DNA from: Cryoendolithus antarcticus
Lineage: Eukaryota > Ascomycota > Dothideomycetes > Cladosporiales > Cladosporiaceae
Reading direction: 5' to 3'
DNA length: 64,000 bases
NCBI GenBank assembly: GCA_002077065.1
Contig: NAJO01000026.1
Coordinates: 310,001 to 374,000, forward strand
Position numbers and translations under genes: made by a program. Of the stretch, positions 33,643 through 44,923 are shown piece by piece. A model generated the notes under the pieces. It did not search any database and was not told the DNA's origin. It saw nothing but the letters and a program-made list of their open reading frames with translations. Positions within the stretch are counted from its first letter, which is position 1. Every line of letters begins with the position of its first letter.

Positions 33643-35046
33643 CTACTTTAACGTCACCAGCTCCTCCGCACTCGTCGGATGAATAGCCACACAACGATCA
33701 AAGTCTGCTTTCGTGGCGCCCATCTTCACCGCCACACCGAACCCTTGCATCATCTCCCCAGACCCAAGACCCATGATATGCAACCCCACGACCTTCTCCT
33801 CCTTACCCGCACAAACGAGCTTATAGCTCGTCGGTCCTTTCTCCTCAGCCTCCATCATGCTGTAGTACATAGCCGTAAAGCTCGTGTTGTAAACCTTGAT
33901 ATTCTCGTCGCCGTACTTTTCCCGTGCCGCGGGCTCGGTGAGACCGATGGAGCCTACCTCCGGGTGCGCGAAGACGACTGAGGGGATATTGGCGTAGATC
34001 AGTCTCGAGTCTTCCACGCCACCGAAGAGGCGATCTGACAAGCGGCGGCCAGCGGCTATGGCCACGGGTGTGAGTTCGAAGCCTTTGTCGCAGACGTCGC
34101 CAAGCGCGAAGATGTGCGGGACGTTGGTGTTTTGGTAGTCGTCAACTTTGATGTGACCTTTTTCGTTCTGCTCTACGCCTGTGACGCTGAAGTTGAGCTT
34201 TTCAAGTTCGGGTGCGCGACCGATGCCCCACATCAATGTGTCGACATCTAGTGTGCCTTCGCCGTTGGAGTCCTTGTAGTGGAGTCGCTTTTGTCCGTTG
34301 CCGATGTCTTCGAGCTTGGACTGGGAGGAGTGCTTGTGGATGTGGATGCCTTGCCTCTCGTACTCTGCGATGACCTTGTCCTGAATCATAGGATCGAATG
34401 ACCGCAGGAACTTGTCTTGCCGAATGAACAAATGCGTCTCCGACCCAAGCGCATGTAGCATACCCGCCATCTCCACCGCAATATACCCCGCGCCCACCAA
34501 CGCAACCTTCTTCGGCTGCTTCTTGAGCTCAAAGAACCCATCGCTCGTAATCCCCAGCTCTGCGCCCTCAACGGGAGGCAAAATCGGATGCCCTCCCACC
34601 GCCACAAGAATATTCTTCGCAATCACCTCAACCTCCTTCCCATCATCCAACACAACCTTGACCTTCTTCGCATCCACAAAGCTCGCCGTGCCGTGCAAGT
34701 ACTCCACCTTATCATTCTTCAAATTCTTCTCATAAATCCCATTCAACCGCGTAATATACGCATCCCGCTTCTTGACGAAACCCTCCCAATCGAAACTCCC
34801 ATGTCCTTTGAACTCGACATCAAAGCCATAAGCCTTAGCGTCCTTGATCGTGTCCGCGATAAACGCAGCATTCCAGGTGATTTTCTTAGGCACGCAGCCG
34901 ACGTTCACACATGTACCGCCGAGACGCTTGTTCTCGACTGCGAGGACTGAGGCGCCGTACATTCCGCTTGCGCGGCGGGCGGAGGCGAGGCCGCCGGAGC
35001 CGCCGCCAATGACGAGGTAGTCTACTTCTTTTGTGATGGGCGCCAT
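33643..35046 (-). CDS. GLR1: glutathione reductase
   Basis: Intronless, 467 residues. The flavoenzyme reduces glutathione disulfide with NADPH. Order of motifs: FAD fold ([17 protein letters not shown]), redox disulfide ([13 protein letters not shown], two cysteines five apart), NADPH fold ([17 protein letters not shown]), second FAD motif (HIFALGDVC), and the dimer-interface catalytic histidine in [14 protein letters not shown] at the very C-terminus. The cytosolic start is the ATG at 35046. The frame continues open upstream without an ATG and encodes an Arg/Ser-rich, acid-free stretch like a mitochondrial presequence (35047-35202, listed separately), so dual targeting is likely. Confidence 0.97.
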   Translation of the reverse strand: MAPITKEVDYLVIGGGSGGLASARRASGMYGASVLAVENKRLGGTCVNVGCVPKKITWNAAFIADTIKDAKAYGFDVEFKGHGSFDWEGFVKKRDAYITRLNGIYEKNLKNDKVEYLHGTASFVDAKKVKVVLDDGKEVEVIAKNILVAVGGHPILPPVEGAELGITSDGFFELKKQPKKVALVGAGYIAVEMAGMLHALGSETHLFIRQDKFLRSFDPMIQDKVIAEYERQGIHIHKHSSQSKLEDIGNGQKRLHYKDSNGEGTLDVDTLMWGIGRAPELEKLNFSVTGVEQNEKGHIKVDDYQNTNVPHIFALGDVCDKGFELTPVAIAAGRRLSDRLFGGVEDSRLIYANIPSVVFAHPEVGSIGLTEPAAREKYGDENIKVYNTSFTAMYYSMMEAEEKGPTSYKLVCAGKEEKVVGLHIMGLGSGEMMQGFGVAVKMGATKADFDRCVAIHPTSAEELVTLK

Positions 35047-35202
35047 GGTCGCGGCGGTCGAGGAGAGGTGGCGGGCGAGGTGTTGGACCCGGAGGGTGGG
35101 GGTGTTGGGTATGGCCGTCCTGAAGGCTGTTGCTGGTGGCGATCTTAAAGGAGTACGGAGGAGGCTTTGCGAGAAGAGTCGTGAGGTGGCGTGGAGAGAC
35201 AG
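35047..35202 (-). other. ATG-less in-frame 5' extension of GLR1, presequence-like
   Basis: Reading upstream from the GLR1 ATG, 52 codons are open and in frame. Translated from a CTG at 35202-35200 (A at -3), the extension is rich in Arg, Ser, Leu and Ala, has no Asp or Glu, and contains amphipathic-helix candidates ([15 protein letters not shown] and [13 protein letters not shown]). The first acidic residue lies immediately upstream of that CTG. This is the composition of a mitochondrial targeting peptide. Either a near-cognate start is used or an unseen 5' exon provides an ATG. Confidence 0.55.
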
Positions 35203-35903
35203 TTTGTCGGTAGAGAAGATGAAGGCTCGATCAAAATCGTAGTTCCGCGGTATTCCTGAGAATGCGTTTGGACCGTTGCATGTGCAGTTCCGAGCTATGT
35301 ATAATGACGTGTAAGATCGGCGAGTGCTACCTGGTACTCAGCTACCCTGGGGGACTACTTGGTGGTGTTTGTGGAAGAAGGCTCAAGGTGAGATCGGCGG
35401 GCGATATAGCTGGATAGCTTGTGAATCTAGCCTGGCAGCTCTCAAGGGGCTGAAGTGGTAAGAAGACAGAATATTGAGTGCGATACAATCAGTACGTGTA
35501 ATGCTCTGGGACTGCTGGACTTCGATGCAAGCCGCTGACAAACTTTTGGCATGGCGTCACATCTCATCGCGCGATGGCGGGGGATGAGGAATCAATGCCG
35601 TTTGCACAATCGCAATCCAGGCACCGAGGCTGAACCAGAAGAGGCTGATGGTGGCCAAGATCAGATCACATCGACATTGCTATCTTGGTTCCTCGAGCGA
35701 ACGTCCTTCTACTATTCTTCCTCCTCCCGATGGATATGCTAATGCACCCCGAACACCGCGCTTCGCAAAACCTCGCTCAATGCAACCCAATGACAAACTG
35801 ATAGACATTACACCTCGTCGTTCCCTCTCCCATGCCCATTTCACCAAGTCCAGTCATCATAGTCGTTAACGAGACCGTCCAGCGATCCCGCTTCCTGCAA
35901 GTG
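35203..35903. other. intergenic, GLR1 5' flank to the transcription-factor gene 3' end
   Basis: About 700 bp. No conserved gene recognised; the GLR1 frame stays open for a further stretch upstream, but its composition is no longer presequence-like. Confidence 0.4.
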
Positions 35904-38418
35904 TCATTGCCAACTCCATCCTCCCAAGCCCGCACCCGCGTCTTGCTCATCGAGCCGTCCAGACGCCGAATTTTGTCGTGGATGCGGATGCAAATGCTGC
36001 TGCTGTGGTTGTTGCTGCTGCATGTGATGCTGCGCAGCGTTCATCGGCTGCATAGTATTGAAGTTTTGCATGTCGTTGTTGCTGAAGGTATACTGATCGG
36101 TATTCGCCATGCCCGCCGGGAATGATGGCATACCTTGATGAGGAAAAGGGACCCAATACTGCTGCTGCTGCTGCTGCTGCTGTTGCTGCTGATTTTGGTC
36201 GAACGCATTAAAGTTGTCGGGATAGTAAATCATGTCCGGCTGCGGCGGTTGAGGGTTTGACGGTAGTGCCGGCGGTGCAGAGGGAGGCTTGAAAGGCGAA
36301 TGCTCGGTCGGATTCGAGGAGTCTGTCGAGATTGGGCCGGAACCGGAATTTGGCCCTGAACCTGAATTCTGTTGTGAATTCGAAGAGGTCTGCCGTGGTA
36401 TCGACGGAGCATAGAATGCGGATTGAGGTGGTGAGCTGAATAACGGCTGATCACCAAGTCGGAAGGGCGACACTGACGGCGCTGCTTCCGGAAGCTGTAT
36501 GTGCCACTTGTTGGCAAGATCGCGAATGATGCCCACACACCGACCGGCAAAGTAGTGGTTCATCGACATCGCTCGAAAGTCATGCATTGCCTGAGTGAGA
36601 TGTGCGGATGCTTGATCCGAGGGTAAGTTGAGCAGATGTACGGTGCTTGCCGAAAGCAGAAAGCCTGTCACTGGTAATGCGACTCGTCGAAGCCCGTACA
36701 TAGCTCGCAGCGCGCTCATCAGATTCGAGATCTCATTAGCGCAGAACGTGCAGGTGTCTAGTGGATACAAGTCGGCTTCGTGGAGATCAAGCTTGATGTA
36801 GGGTCGGAATAGACTGTGGGTGGATCAGTACACATGATAAAGTTAGATCGCACAGCAATCTATATGACTTACTGCAAGACACATGCATAGTAATACATAT
36901 GCAAAGCCAGTACATGTGGTAATGAAGTGTTCTCGAGCCGGAATGTGTCAGGTAAATTTTGGTACCACTCGCGGTACTGAGCGTAAGTAGCGACTAGCCG
37001 GCGGCTTGTGAATCGCTCACGTGGGGCGTAGAATGTGTTGACCATGTCGCTGGCCAGCTCTGACAGATTGCTCATACAGTGGACGTATGACATGCTGCGC
37101 ATCGGTTGTTCCGAGCTTGGGCTTGTCATCATATTCGTGTCTTCGTAGGGTCGCCATAGCTGATTCTCTAGCGGATCCTTGGTCGATGGCTTCTCGATGT
37201 CAGCCGCTGCTCGAGGTAATTGCGAAAGTCGGCCTAGTGCCACGGAACATATCCTGTTCGAAGTCAGTGGCAAGTCTGCTTCTAATCGTGCACTGATCAC
37301 TCACGTCTCCAGATTGAACACGGCCCAAAAGGTGATCTTCCTCGCCTGGAAATCTGCAGGTCGCATACTCTTCCCTATGACAGACAAATGCAACCCCATC
37401 TCCAGCGCAGTCCTCACCCCTCTTCCCGAGTACTGATAGCCATTACTGTCACGACCCTGTGAAGTTTCTCGAGCCGACATAACGCCCAGCGCTTGCACTG
37501 TTGTCAATGACGGCTTCTCCTCGAGCTCCAGCAATCGTCTGGCCTCCGTAAAAAACATATCGCCTGCAGTGCCAGGATTGAGAGGCTCGGCTCGTCCAGC
37601 GGCACGATCAGAGTAATGACAACCGAACGCGAGAATTGAGTGCACGAGGAGAGAACTGCAATGGTTCGTCTTGCCATTTCGGAAGTCCTGCATGAACAGA
37701 TCTCGTGAGAACAGCTGGTAGAATGGATGGGCCCAGCAAAAGTACTGGTCGAAGAGGTGTTCGATCATCTCGGGGTCCTGTGGTGTTCGAAACCAGCTAT
37801 TGTGATTTGGCATCACAGAGCTCGCTGCAGAGTGCGAGTAGTCACCGCTAGGCGTTGATGTCATCGTTGTGACCGACGTCGATGGCTCGGACGTCAAAGG
37901 AGAAGTGGTCGATACATTCGTCATCTGCTGCACGAATTCGGACTCCAGCGTATGAGTGCTGAAGCTGTGCGGGAGCCGTATATCCGACTGGAGTGATTTT
38001 GCAATGCTCTCCGCATTTTCGTCCCTTCGTATGCTGTGAAGCAGACTGATTGCATCGTCTTCGGGCAGAGCTCGCAGCGAGGCTACAATAACGTCCAGTG
38101 CATCATTCTGTTGCTGGAGTGACTGAATGTCACGCTTAAGTGCTCCTTTTCGGCGGTGATCGCTATCCTGGTCGTAGTAGCATTCTGTGCGGTAGACTGC
38201 TAGGCAAGTTGAGCAAGATGGAACATCCCCGTCACACTGAGAAGGGAAGTCAGTACAGTAATGGATCGTCACTACGGGAAATTCCTCACCTTTGACTTGC
38301 GTTTCCTGCATGGTATGCAAGCAGACGACACGGCTCGACGTTTAGACGATTTAAGTTCTGAACTGCCTTCATTGTCGTCCGAGCCCTCGTCCTTGGGTTT
38401 GAGTAGGCGTGGAGGCAT
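35904..38418 (-). CDS. Zn2Cys6 transcription factor, NirA-like
   Basis: Model: complement(join(35904..36813,36873..37253,37305..38236,38290..38418)); four exons, 783 residues. The DNA-binding domain is split by intron 1: ACIPCRKRKSK joins CDGDVPSCSTC and YRTECYYD, giving six cysteines, followed by the linker and a coiled-coil (about residues 70-95). The fungal-specific regulatory domain includes FDQYFCWAHPFYQLFSRDLF and GVRTALEMGLHLSVIGKS. The C-terminus is low complexity with a 12-glutamine run and His/Gln-rich sequence, which is probably an activation domain. The SDHRRKGALKRDI linker is typical of regulators annotated as NirA-like, but pathway control of nitrate genes is not shown, because no target genes are adjacent. 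Three introns (53, 51, 59 bp) have GT-AG ends and each join keeps frame. Confidence 0.88.
36161..36191. repeat. CAG/CTG trinucleotide repeat coding for polyglutamine
   Basis: A run of CTG triplets with one TTG interruption; on the coding (minus) strand it encodes about 12 glutamines in the C-terminal region of the Zn2Cys6 factor. Such tracts vary in length by slippage. Confidence 0.9.
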
Positions 38419-41050
38419 ATTAGTAGTGTGTACCAAGCTTCGCTATGGTGTAAAAGCAGATAAGCAGATGGGATGATGCCCGCGGAAAGCAATGTAGGAG
38501 ACAGGTGAGTTGCAACTGCAACGAGTGAAGAGAGAAACATAGGGCAGCAAGCAGTGACAAACGCTCACAGGTCCGCAGTAACCTTGAGCCTACTCAGTAC
38601 CACAATACCTTATGCACAATGCGACCTCGTCTTTGCTTGTCTCCGCCTATGTCCGCCAGGAAAGATAGACGAGATGTGCCAAGATTGGTGCCGGCGCCGC
38701 GATCTACAGAGCAAGTAGGCGCGAGAACGGTATAGCATCTCGAGGGACTAGAGAGCCACTGGGATAGTGCGCTTGGCGAATATGCGCGAAGTGGGTGACG
38801 GAAACGACCTACCCGTGCTGGCGCGTGGCTGTGCAAAGACAGTCCTGGAGGAACACATTTGAGAGATGCGATTTGTCGGTCAGTGGACCCTGACGTGATA
38901 TTGGGGGGTGGCCAATTGCTCGGGTCCAACGGCTTTGTCGGCTCCATAGGTACGCAAGGTTGGTTGGGAAGGCGGTGGCTTGTGGAGCGAACATGTTCTT
39001 TTGCTGACAAAAACCGGCGCTCGAGACCCGACGACGCTGAACCCGACATTGGCATGCATGCATTGCCTAGGCTAGGTGCCAATGTCGACTTCACATCCTT
39101 CCAGATGCGGTCTTGGCAAGTCTCGCGGTCGTCGATGTCATATCGAGGGTCTTAGGCAATAAGGAGCTGCCTTGCCGTGTCTGCCGAGAGAAAAGTTTAA
39201 TCCATCCTCACCTCTAGCAAGCAACCGCATTTCGGTGCCAAGTAGCGGACAAAACACCGAACCACATTCTGCCCAGGCACCGAGGTTGAAGTTGGATATG
39301 CTCACACATGTCTACACAGAGATCAATCACATCGCAGTCGACACCTTTGGCTGGGCTTCAGCTTCTGTCGTGAGGTCCGGTGCGGAGTTCCACAACATAA
39401 TCTTCAAACTAAGGCAATGATGCGAAACCGTTGAAGTCAAGATAAGGTGATGTCAACATCGTTATGGCGCCATGAATCTCATCAGATCCGCACCTCGTCC
39501 AGCGGGCAGCTGCCATATGAGCCCGTCTCGACTAGCACACATGCACAACCCGCTCACCAGACAATGACCTTGGCAATAGTCCACATGACAAAGCCGCCGG
39601 AGATCTGTGTACTACCAGTCATAAGGTAACAAGAACTTGTAAGACTTCGTCACAGGCGACCCACAGGCTGTTCGATTTCTCCGCCAGGTCTAGACCTTTG
39701 ACGCAGGGTTGTGGTAGGGCTGAGGCGTCGAGACAAGCCTTTTTGTGCACAGCCTCACTCGTCATTACCTCTGCCGGAAGACGAGGACCCGATATGCGCG
39801 GAACGAGCTCCACGCTTCCAGTATGCAGGTAGATTGCGATTACTGATCTGCTGTGGGTACCCTGCTCGCGACTTAATCGTTTCCGAACGGCGACTTCAGT
39901 TCTTCGATCGCGGCCGAGTCATGTGTGCTGCATTGTGCTACCGGGATGCTCCTGTACCCAATTCTTCTACCTAACGACATGGCCTCGGCAACATCTCGCG
40001 ACTTCTGTGGTCAAGCCTGGGCACAGGAGTCTCGGAACCGATGACAAACGATGAACCAAGACTGAAGCTTGTCCACGTCTTGGCCAGACCTTGGTCGCAA
40101 GAGATTGCCAAGTACAGCTAGCTACAGTGCCCTGTTACTGAACTCTGTACCACGTGCACCGGCTGTCCTCTCCTGCATCTACTCATTCCTAAAGCTTCTG
40201 CAATCTTAGCTACGCGTGGCTACGGCAGCATCAAGCCGTAGCCGCGCGCTCGAGACGATATGCAGACGAAGTGCGCCTGAAGAAGTGCTCTACTGTTCTA
40301 GATGAAAGCCTACCATCGCCTTGGCCAGGCCTGCGTCGCTACAACATGCCGAGTATGGCTAGGCACCTCACAAATGCTCTTGAATTCAGTGCTACGTGTA
40401 GTGGCTCTCCCCGCCGCACTTACGTCTCATTGGAGCTTCTGCAAGCTTGGCTGCGGCAGTGTTTGATCGTTGTCGCGCCTTCGAGAGGCCGAGTTGATGC
40501 GATATGCCGAACGCATGTCGAGCCGTATGATGTGCGACCAAGACTTTCACGTTCACGGATCGCAGTTCAGAGGGCCATCGAGACCATTCGCGCAGGGCAC
40601 AAGACTTGTTCAATCTGGCGACATGCTCACATGAGCGGATCACAGCATGCTACACCTCGGCTATCTAGATAAGCTGCATTGGATCTGATTTCGGCACAGA
40701 GCAACCTTGCCACACGGCTCGTGTGCCGACATGGTGCCGCCTGCCACTGAGTGAAGCTTTCGGCACCATCTGCCTACCGCAGTGACATCCTTTCCATGCC
40801 GATTTCCCGACACAGTGGAAAGCGCCCCGCCAAGCATCCGTCGGACCACCATCCGATCTGCCTTATGCATTTCGCGACACCTGCTCTATCTCACAAAGCT
40901 TTTGCTCCACAGCAAACGTGCAGTAGCTTAATCCGTCCCTGTGCGCAGCCTAAAAAACGCCTCGCTATGTTATGCCAAGAAGTTGTCACCGAGCCACGTG
41001 GACATCAATGCAAATCCAACCATCCTCGCCACTCCTGCTTTGCAATCCGA
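38419..41050. other. 2.6-kb gene-poor region
   Basis: No frame in this stretch has family features or an acceptable gene structure; the longest (about 38594-39094, minus) overlaps other frames and has shadow-like composition. It includes the promoter of the Zn2Cys6 factor at its left end and a diverged direct repeat at about 40071-40515. It may be the remains of old duplicated or transposed DNA. Confidence 0.5.
40071..40515. repeat. diverged direct repeat, two units of about 190 bp
   Basis: Unit 1 starts near 40078 (CTTGGCCAGACCTTGGTCGC) and unit 2 near 40319 (CTTGGCCAGGCCTGCGTCGC), offset about 241 bp. Similarity continues through matching landmarks in the same order: a CTAG site, a CTACGTG/CCACGTG box, GCTTCTGCAA, and GATATGC near the end. 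Neither unit has a coding frame that I trust. The units are clearly alike but have many substitutions and small gaps. Confidence 0.65.
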
Positions 41051-41986
41051 TCATTTCACAATCAACGCCGCGCTCGGCACCAGCCCTGCCTCCTTCAACG
41101 TCAACCCAAAGTCTGTCGCATCGTACGTCTTCTTCGGGAAGTTGCTCGTGAAACTCGTAGCAGCCACCCCGCTCTCCGCCTCCAACGCATGCGCAACCTC
41201 GAATAGCGTCGTCTCGGCAGGAAACGTCTTCATCACATTCCCACCCGAGGTCTGCAGCCTCAGCCTCGCCTCCGCATGATTAACCCCGGCCTTTGCAGCA
41301 GGCGCAGCGACCGCTGCACCACCAGCTGCTGCTGTGCTCGGCGCGCCAGGGTTATAAGCATCTGGGTTGGCCCTCATAGCCTTCTCCTCATCCGCCTTCG
41401 CCTTCCTCGCCGCCTTGTCCGCTTCAATCTTCGCCTTGATCCGCTCCTTCGCAGCCTTATCATCGATCTTCTCCTGGCGCTTCTTCTGCGCCTCCTTTAC
41501 TTGCTCCTTCTTCTGCAAGTCCTCTTTGATATCCTCCGTCTCGCGCGTGTGCTTCTTGTTGATCTCGTTGTTCCTGCGTTGCGCTATCTTCTCCTCCTCC
41601 GCTTGCCTCGCACGTTTCGTCTTGAGCTTCTCTTTCAGCTCTGCTAGTCGTGCGGTCTTCTCCTCTTCTGTGAGTGGTGCCAACTCCTCAGCCGACTCGG
41701 CGAAGTCTGTGTGGCCTGACTTCTCGGCGTGGAATTGCGCTTGGGACATGCCGCGGAATTTCTTCTGGCATTCGTTGCAGACCATGCTTCGTGCTGTTTC
41801 ACCGGCTTCGAGGGCGGGGTTGTCGTTTGCTGCATCTTCGGCTGTGTTGAGCTCGGAGATGTCTTTGTCGGCGTTTGCGCCGAGCCAATCTATGGCGTTG
41901 GCAAGGTTTCCGGATTTGGAGAGGGCGAGCTTGGATTTGTCTTCGGGGAAGCCCATTTCTACGAGGGATTGCAGATCGGTAGACAT
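41051..41986 (-). CDS. UBA-UBX domain protein with central zinc finger (UBXN1-like)
   Basis: Intronless, 311 residues. The N-terminal UBA domain (LQSLVEMGFPEDKSKLALSK, about residues 5-45) binds ubiquitin. A C2H2-like finger follows (CNECQKKFRGMSQAQFHAEK, about residues 70-95). A long charged coiled-coil covers about residues 105-210. The C-terminal UBX domain (about 235-311) starts EARLRLQTSGGNVMKTFPAE and binds Cdc48/p97. This layout is that of p97 adaptors handling ubiquitylated clients. It is divergent with the VAP gene. Confidence 0.9.
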   Translation of the reverse strand: MSTDLQSLVEMGFPEDKSKLALSKSGNLANAIDWLGANADKDISELNTAEDAANDNPALEAGETARSMVCNECQKKFRGMSQAQFHAEKSGHTDFAESAEELAPLTEEEKTARLAELKEKLKTKRARQAEEEKIAQRRNNEINKKHTRETEDIKEDLQKKEQVKEAQKKRQEKIDDKAAKERIKAKIEADKAARKAKADEEKAMRANPDAYNPGAPSTAAAGGAAVAAPAAKAGVNHAEARLRLQTSGGNVMKTFPAETTLFEVAHALEAESGVAATSFTSNFPKKTYDATDFGLTLKEAGLVPSAALIVK

Positions 41987-42562
41987 GATTGCGGTGTAGG
42001 TGGGGTTTTCTGTTGATGTTGGAAGGTGTCGGTGCCGAAGAGTGGTCTTTGAGAAAAGAGTATGGTGTTGTTACCTTTTCTACGTCTCTATGAGCGATTC
42101 GAGCGATTCGAGCGATTCGCCTGAAGTTATGTACGAAATTAAGTGAAGGTATGTGGATGTATCTTCGACTACATATGGACATAGCTTTACATGCCTGAGG
42201 TTGAAGGTTGTGGATGCCTTATGACGTCGCCCAACTCTATTCGAGGCACCGACCTCCACGGGCTCAGGCTTGGAAAGCAGCGAATGCCGAGTGGGAGCGA
42301 CCGCGTCACTATCGCTGCCATATCCAAGGCACATAAGTGACTCCACCTGCTAAGTAATCACTTGATACTTCACCTATAACGACACGTGCTCTGTATGCCA
42401 GTGAACGCTTCTTTGTCTCTATTTGGTCAATCACTCTCGCTGAGTGCAAGCCGTACCCCGTCTCCACAATCCAGCCCCCTCAGTGAAACACCAGCATCTG
42501 GATCATCTAAGAGACGTTCGTCGAACAACAAGAAGAAGTCTGCGACTAAACCACGCGATACC
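41987..42562. promoter_or_regulatory. divergent intergenic region, UBA-UBX and VAP genes
   Basis: 576 bp between divergent starts, including a perfect 9-bp triplicated minisatellite at 42092-42118. Nothing else is assigned. Confidence 0.45.
42092..42118. repeat. three perfect tandem copies of a 9-bp unit
   Basis: The unit GAGCGATTC occurs three times back to back, about 106 bp upstream of the UBA-UBX start codon, and so is in its leader or promoter. Confidence 0.95.
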
Positions 42563-43558
42563 ATGTCGGTCGATTTGGAGCCCTCGGAGCTGGGGTTCAG
42601 GCGTGAGTATACTTGGCGTGATATCGGACAGGACACGCGACCATGGGCTGACTATCTCCCCGCAGGTCCGTTCAACAACGAGGTCTCCCAGGTCCTGCGA
42701 CTACATAACCCGAACAAGGAGGCTGTAGTCTTCAAAGTCAAGACCACCGCACCAAAGCAGTACGACTCCCTGGTACTGCTCAACCTCACCCCTGACTAAT
42801 CACCCCTCAGATACTGCGTGCGCCCTAACTCCGGCCGCATCGAACCCCTCAAAGATGTTGAAGTCCAAGTCTTGCTACAAGCAATGAAAGAAGACCCTCC
42901 ACCAGATGCCCGCTGCCGCGACAAATTCCTCGTCCAATCCGTCGGCATCCCAGCAGAGCAAGAAGCCACGAACACAGCGCAGATCTGGCACTCCATCGAG
43001 ACAACAGCGAAAAGCAGTATCCAGGAGAAGAAGATCCGCGTGACGTTCCTGCCCGCAGACGGCGGTCACGCAACAAATGGAGGCAGCAGCGTGCATGATG
43101 ACGATCACGGTGCGCCGCCAGCTTACTCAAACTCGAGCCCGAGCCCTGTAGCCGTCACGCCCCAGCGATCCGCCGGTCAAGTCGGCGGAATCTCCACGAT
43201 CGACCAATTCCGCCCTGAAGGCGCGCGATCCCTCGACCTCAACAACAAGGAATCCGCCTACGCTTCGCCGCCATCTAGCAGCCAACCCGCGCAGTCTGCT
43301 CTCAGCACTGTGACAAACGCTATCCCCACATCTAGCTCCGATTTGCAAGCACAGCTCGATGCCGCGAAAGCGCAGATCTCGAGACTGCAGGAGCAGGCTA
43401 CGGAGGGCTTGAGGCAGCGGAACATCATTAAGAAGGATGAGACGCCTGGCGAGGCTCTGGCGCAGAAGATGCAGAGTGTGCCGGCTGGGGGTGTGAGTGT
43501 GCCGATTACGGCGGGGTTGTGCTTGTTGTGCTTCTTGATCGCGTATTTCTTTTTCTAG
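42563..43558 (+). CDS. SCS2: VAP/Scs2 ER membrane-contact protein
   Basis: Model: join(42563..42602,42666..42759,42811..43558), 293 residues. The N-terminal MSP domain reads MSVDLEPSELGFRRPF, then VLRLHNPN, VVFKVKTTAPKQYCVRPN and GRIEP; this surface binds FFAT motifs. A Ser/Pro-rich linker and coiled-coil (about residues 215-245) precede a C-terminal anchor (ITAGLCLLCFLIAYFFF), as in tail-anchored VAPs that tether ER to plasma membrane. Introns of 63 and 51 bp have GT-AG ends; both are multiples of three, and intron 1 is also free of stops. Intron 2 contains a TAA, so its retention truncates the protein. Confidence 0.93.
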
Positions 43559-43963
43559 ACATGGGTTGTTTGAGGCCGACGGAGATGAGCGGTGATGGTG
43601 ATATGAACATGCTTCGAATCCGAGCTTGATGCTCCGAGCGACATGGACGGAGAGTGTGGTGTGAGGGGAGCTCTAGGATAGAGACTGGCACGACTGGCAT
43701 AGACGAACGGGGAAGCTGAGAGGGGATCATAGGTCGGCATCTGCGTGTACTCGCGTACCCTGTCTGGCACTGGATCGGTTCATGTACTTTCTACCACTTC
43801 ATCAATCCTGCCTGACCAAGCGTGATTTCCGCATGTGCGTCAAGCCTGTGAGCGCTCCGTAACGGTCCGTCCGTCCTTTGATCGAGATCTCCACTATGTA
43901 TGTAGATATAGCTACACATCGTGTACACCCACGGGCAAAACTTCCCTACCCAATCACTCTACA
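43559..43963. other. convergent intergenic region, VAP and dynein light chain
   Basis: 405 bp between two stop codons, with no supported gene. Confidence 0.4.
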
Positions 43964-44420
43964 CTACACACCAATCCACATCACACTAACCACAACATCC
44001 ATCCGCCTCCCCTCGCCACCTTCCCACTTATAGCTCCACATCCCATCCCTCTCACTGTTCCAATACGCGCCACTAGCACTGTGCATTCCTCGCTTCTCCA
44101 ATTTTCCCTCACCCTCTGCTTCCCGGCCTTCCAAATGTTGTATTATTGTACTCGTCACTGCGAACTTGTACTGCCCTGTTGATACTTCGGAGGTTTCGGA
44201 GGAGGTCGTCGCGGAAATGAGGGACTGGAGGAGGGTATTTATTATGCGCTCGTTTTGGGACTGCGTGTCGGCGTGGGTGTAGGATGTTGCGGTTGAGAGG
44301 GCGGAGGAGCAGGCGGAGGCGGCGAGATCGGTCAAAGTAGCGAGGGGTATTGGCTTGGGGCAAATGTCAGTTCGAATCCGTGGTCTGGGGGATAGAGAGA
44401 CCTACGCTGTTCGTCGCCAT
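43964..44420 (-). CDS. Tctex-type dynein light chain
   Basis: Model: complement(join(43964..44353,44406..44420)), 134 residues. Exon 1 is only 15 nt and encodes MATNS; the 52-bp intron joins it to PIPLATLTDLAASAC. The Tctex1 fold is indicated by the helix with ERIINTLLQSL, then YKFAVTSTIIQH, and the strands GAYWNSERDGMWSYKWE and VSVMWIGV at the C-terminus. Tctex1 dimers bind the dynein intermediate chain and cargo. An insert rich in Glu/Gly sits between the two middle strands. The length is slightly above the usual 110-115 residues because of that insert. Confidence 0.85.
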
Positions 44421-44923
44421 GTTGGCGCTGCTTCGGGAATCGATCAAAGGGTTATCCCCAAATCTGTTCGGCGATGGGACGATGACTCTGATGCGTCGCA
44501 ACGACTGGGAACGTTTGTAGTCTAGATTTAGTCTGCGATTCGAGTGTTGACCGCGCGCGTGCCTCGATCTATTTACCTCCGTTACACTACAGCGGACCTG
44601 CAGCTGCGAGTACTCATAGCGGGGCTCAATAAGCTTAGGGTTGAAGGCTCCCTGCCGTGCCGCGGCTAAGCTCAAAGGCCAATAGGTGTCTCGTAGCTTT
44701 CACGTGCGCAGCATGGGACTTTGCTGGAAGTGGGGATGAGAGGGATTGCTTTTCAATGCTGCATTTCTCGTAGTCGCAAAGCGAGACCAGCACGTGAGCT
44801 TGGAAACCGGCGAGAAGCACACAGGAAGGTCTAGAGAAGAAAGTCATTACACTTGCGGAACTACAAGAGCACTCGACCTCAGATTACAACCAATCGAAGG
44901 CACACAAGACATCCATCGCAGCT
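44421..44923. promoter_or_regulatory. divergent intergenic region, dynein light chain and VTC1
   Basis: 503 bp between two divergent genes; no recognisable element or gene. Confidence 0.4.

Noticed and set aside
38594..39094. 166-codon minus-strand frame
   Set aside because: It overlaps frames on the other strand, has no motif, and lies in a region with repeat traces; a random open frame is more likely.
42760..42810. VAP gene ending at the TAA within 42797-42802
   Set aside because: That stop lies inside a GT-AG intron; splicing gives the conserved KQYCVRPNSGR reading.
44341..44380. GTTCGAATCC-like string resembling a tRNA T-loop
   Set aside because: No acceptor stem, D-arm or anticodon arm could be placed around it; it lies in the intron region of the dynein light chain gene.
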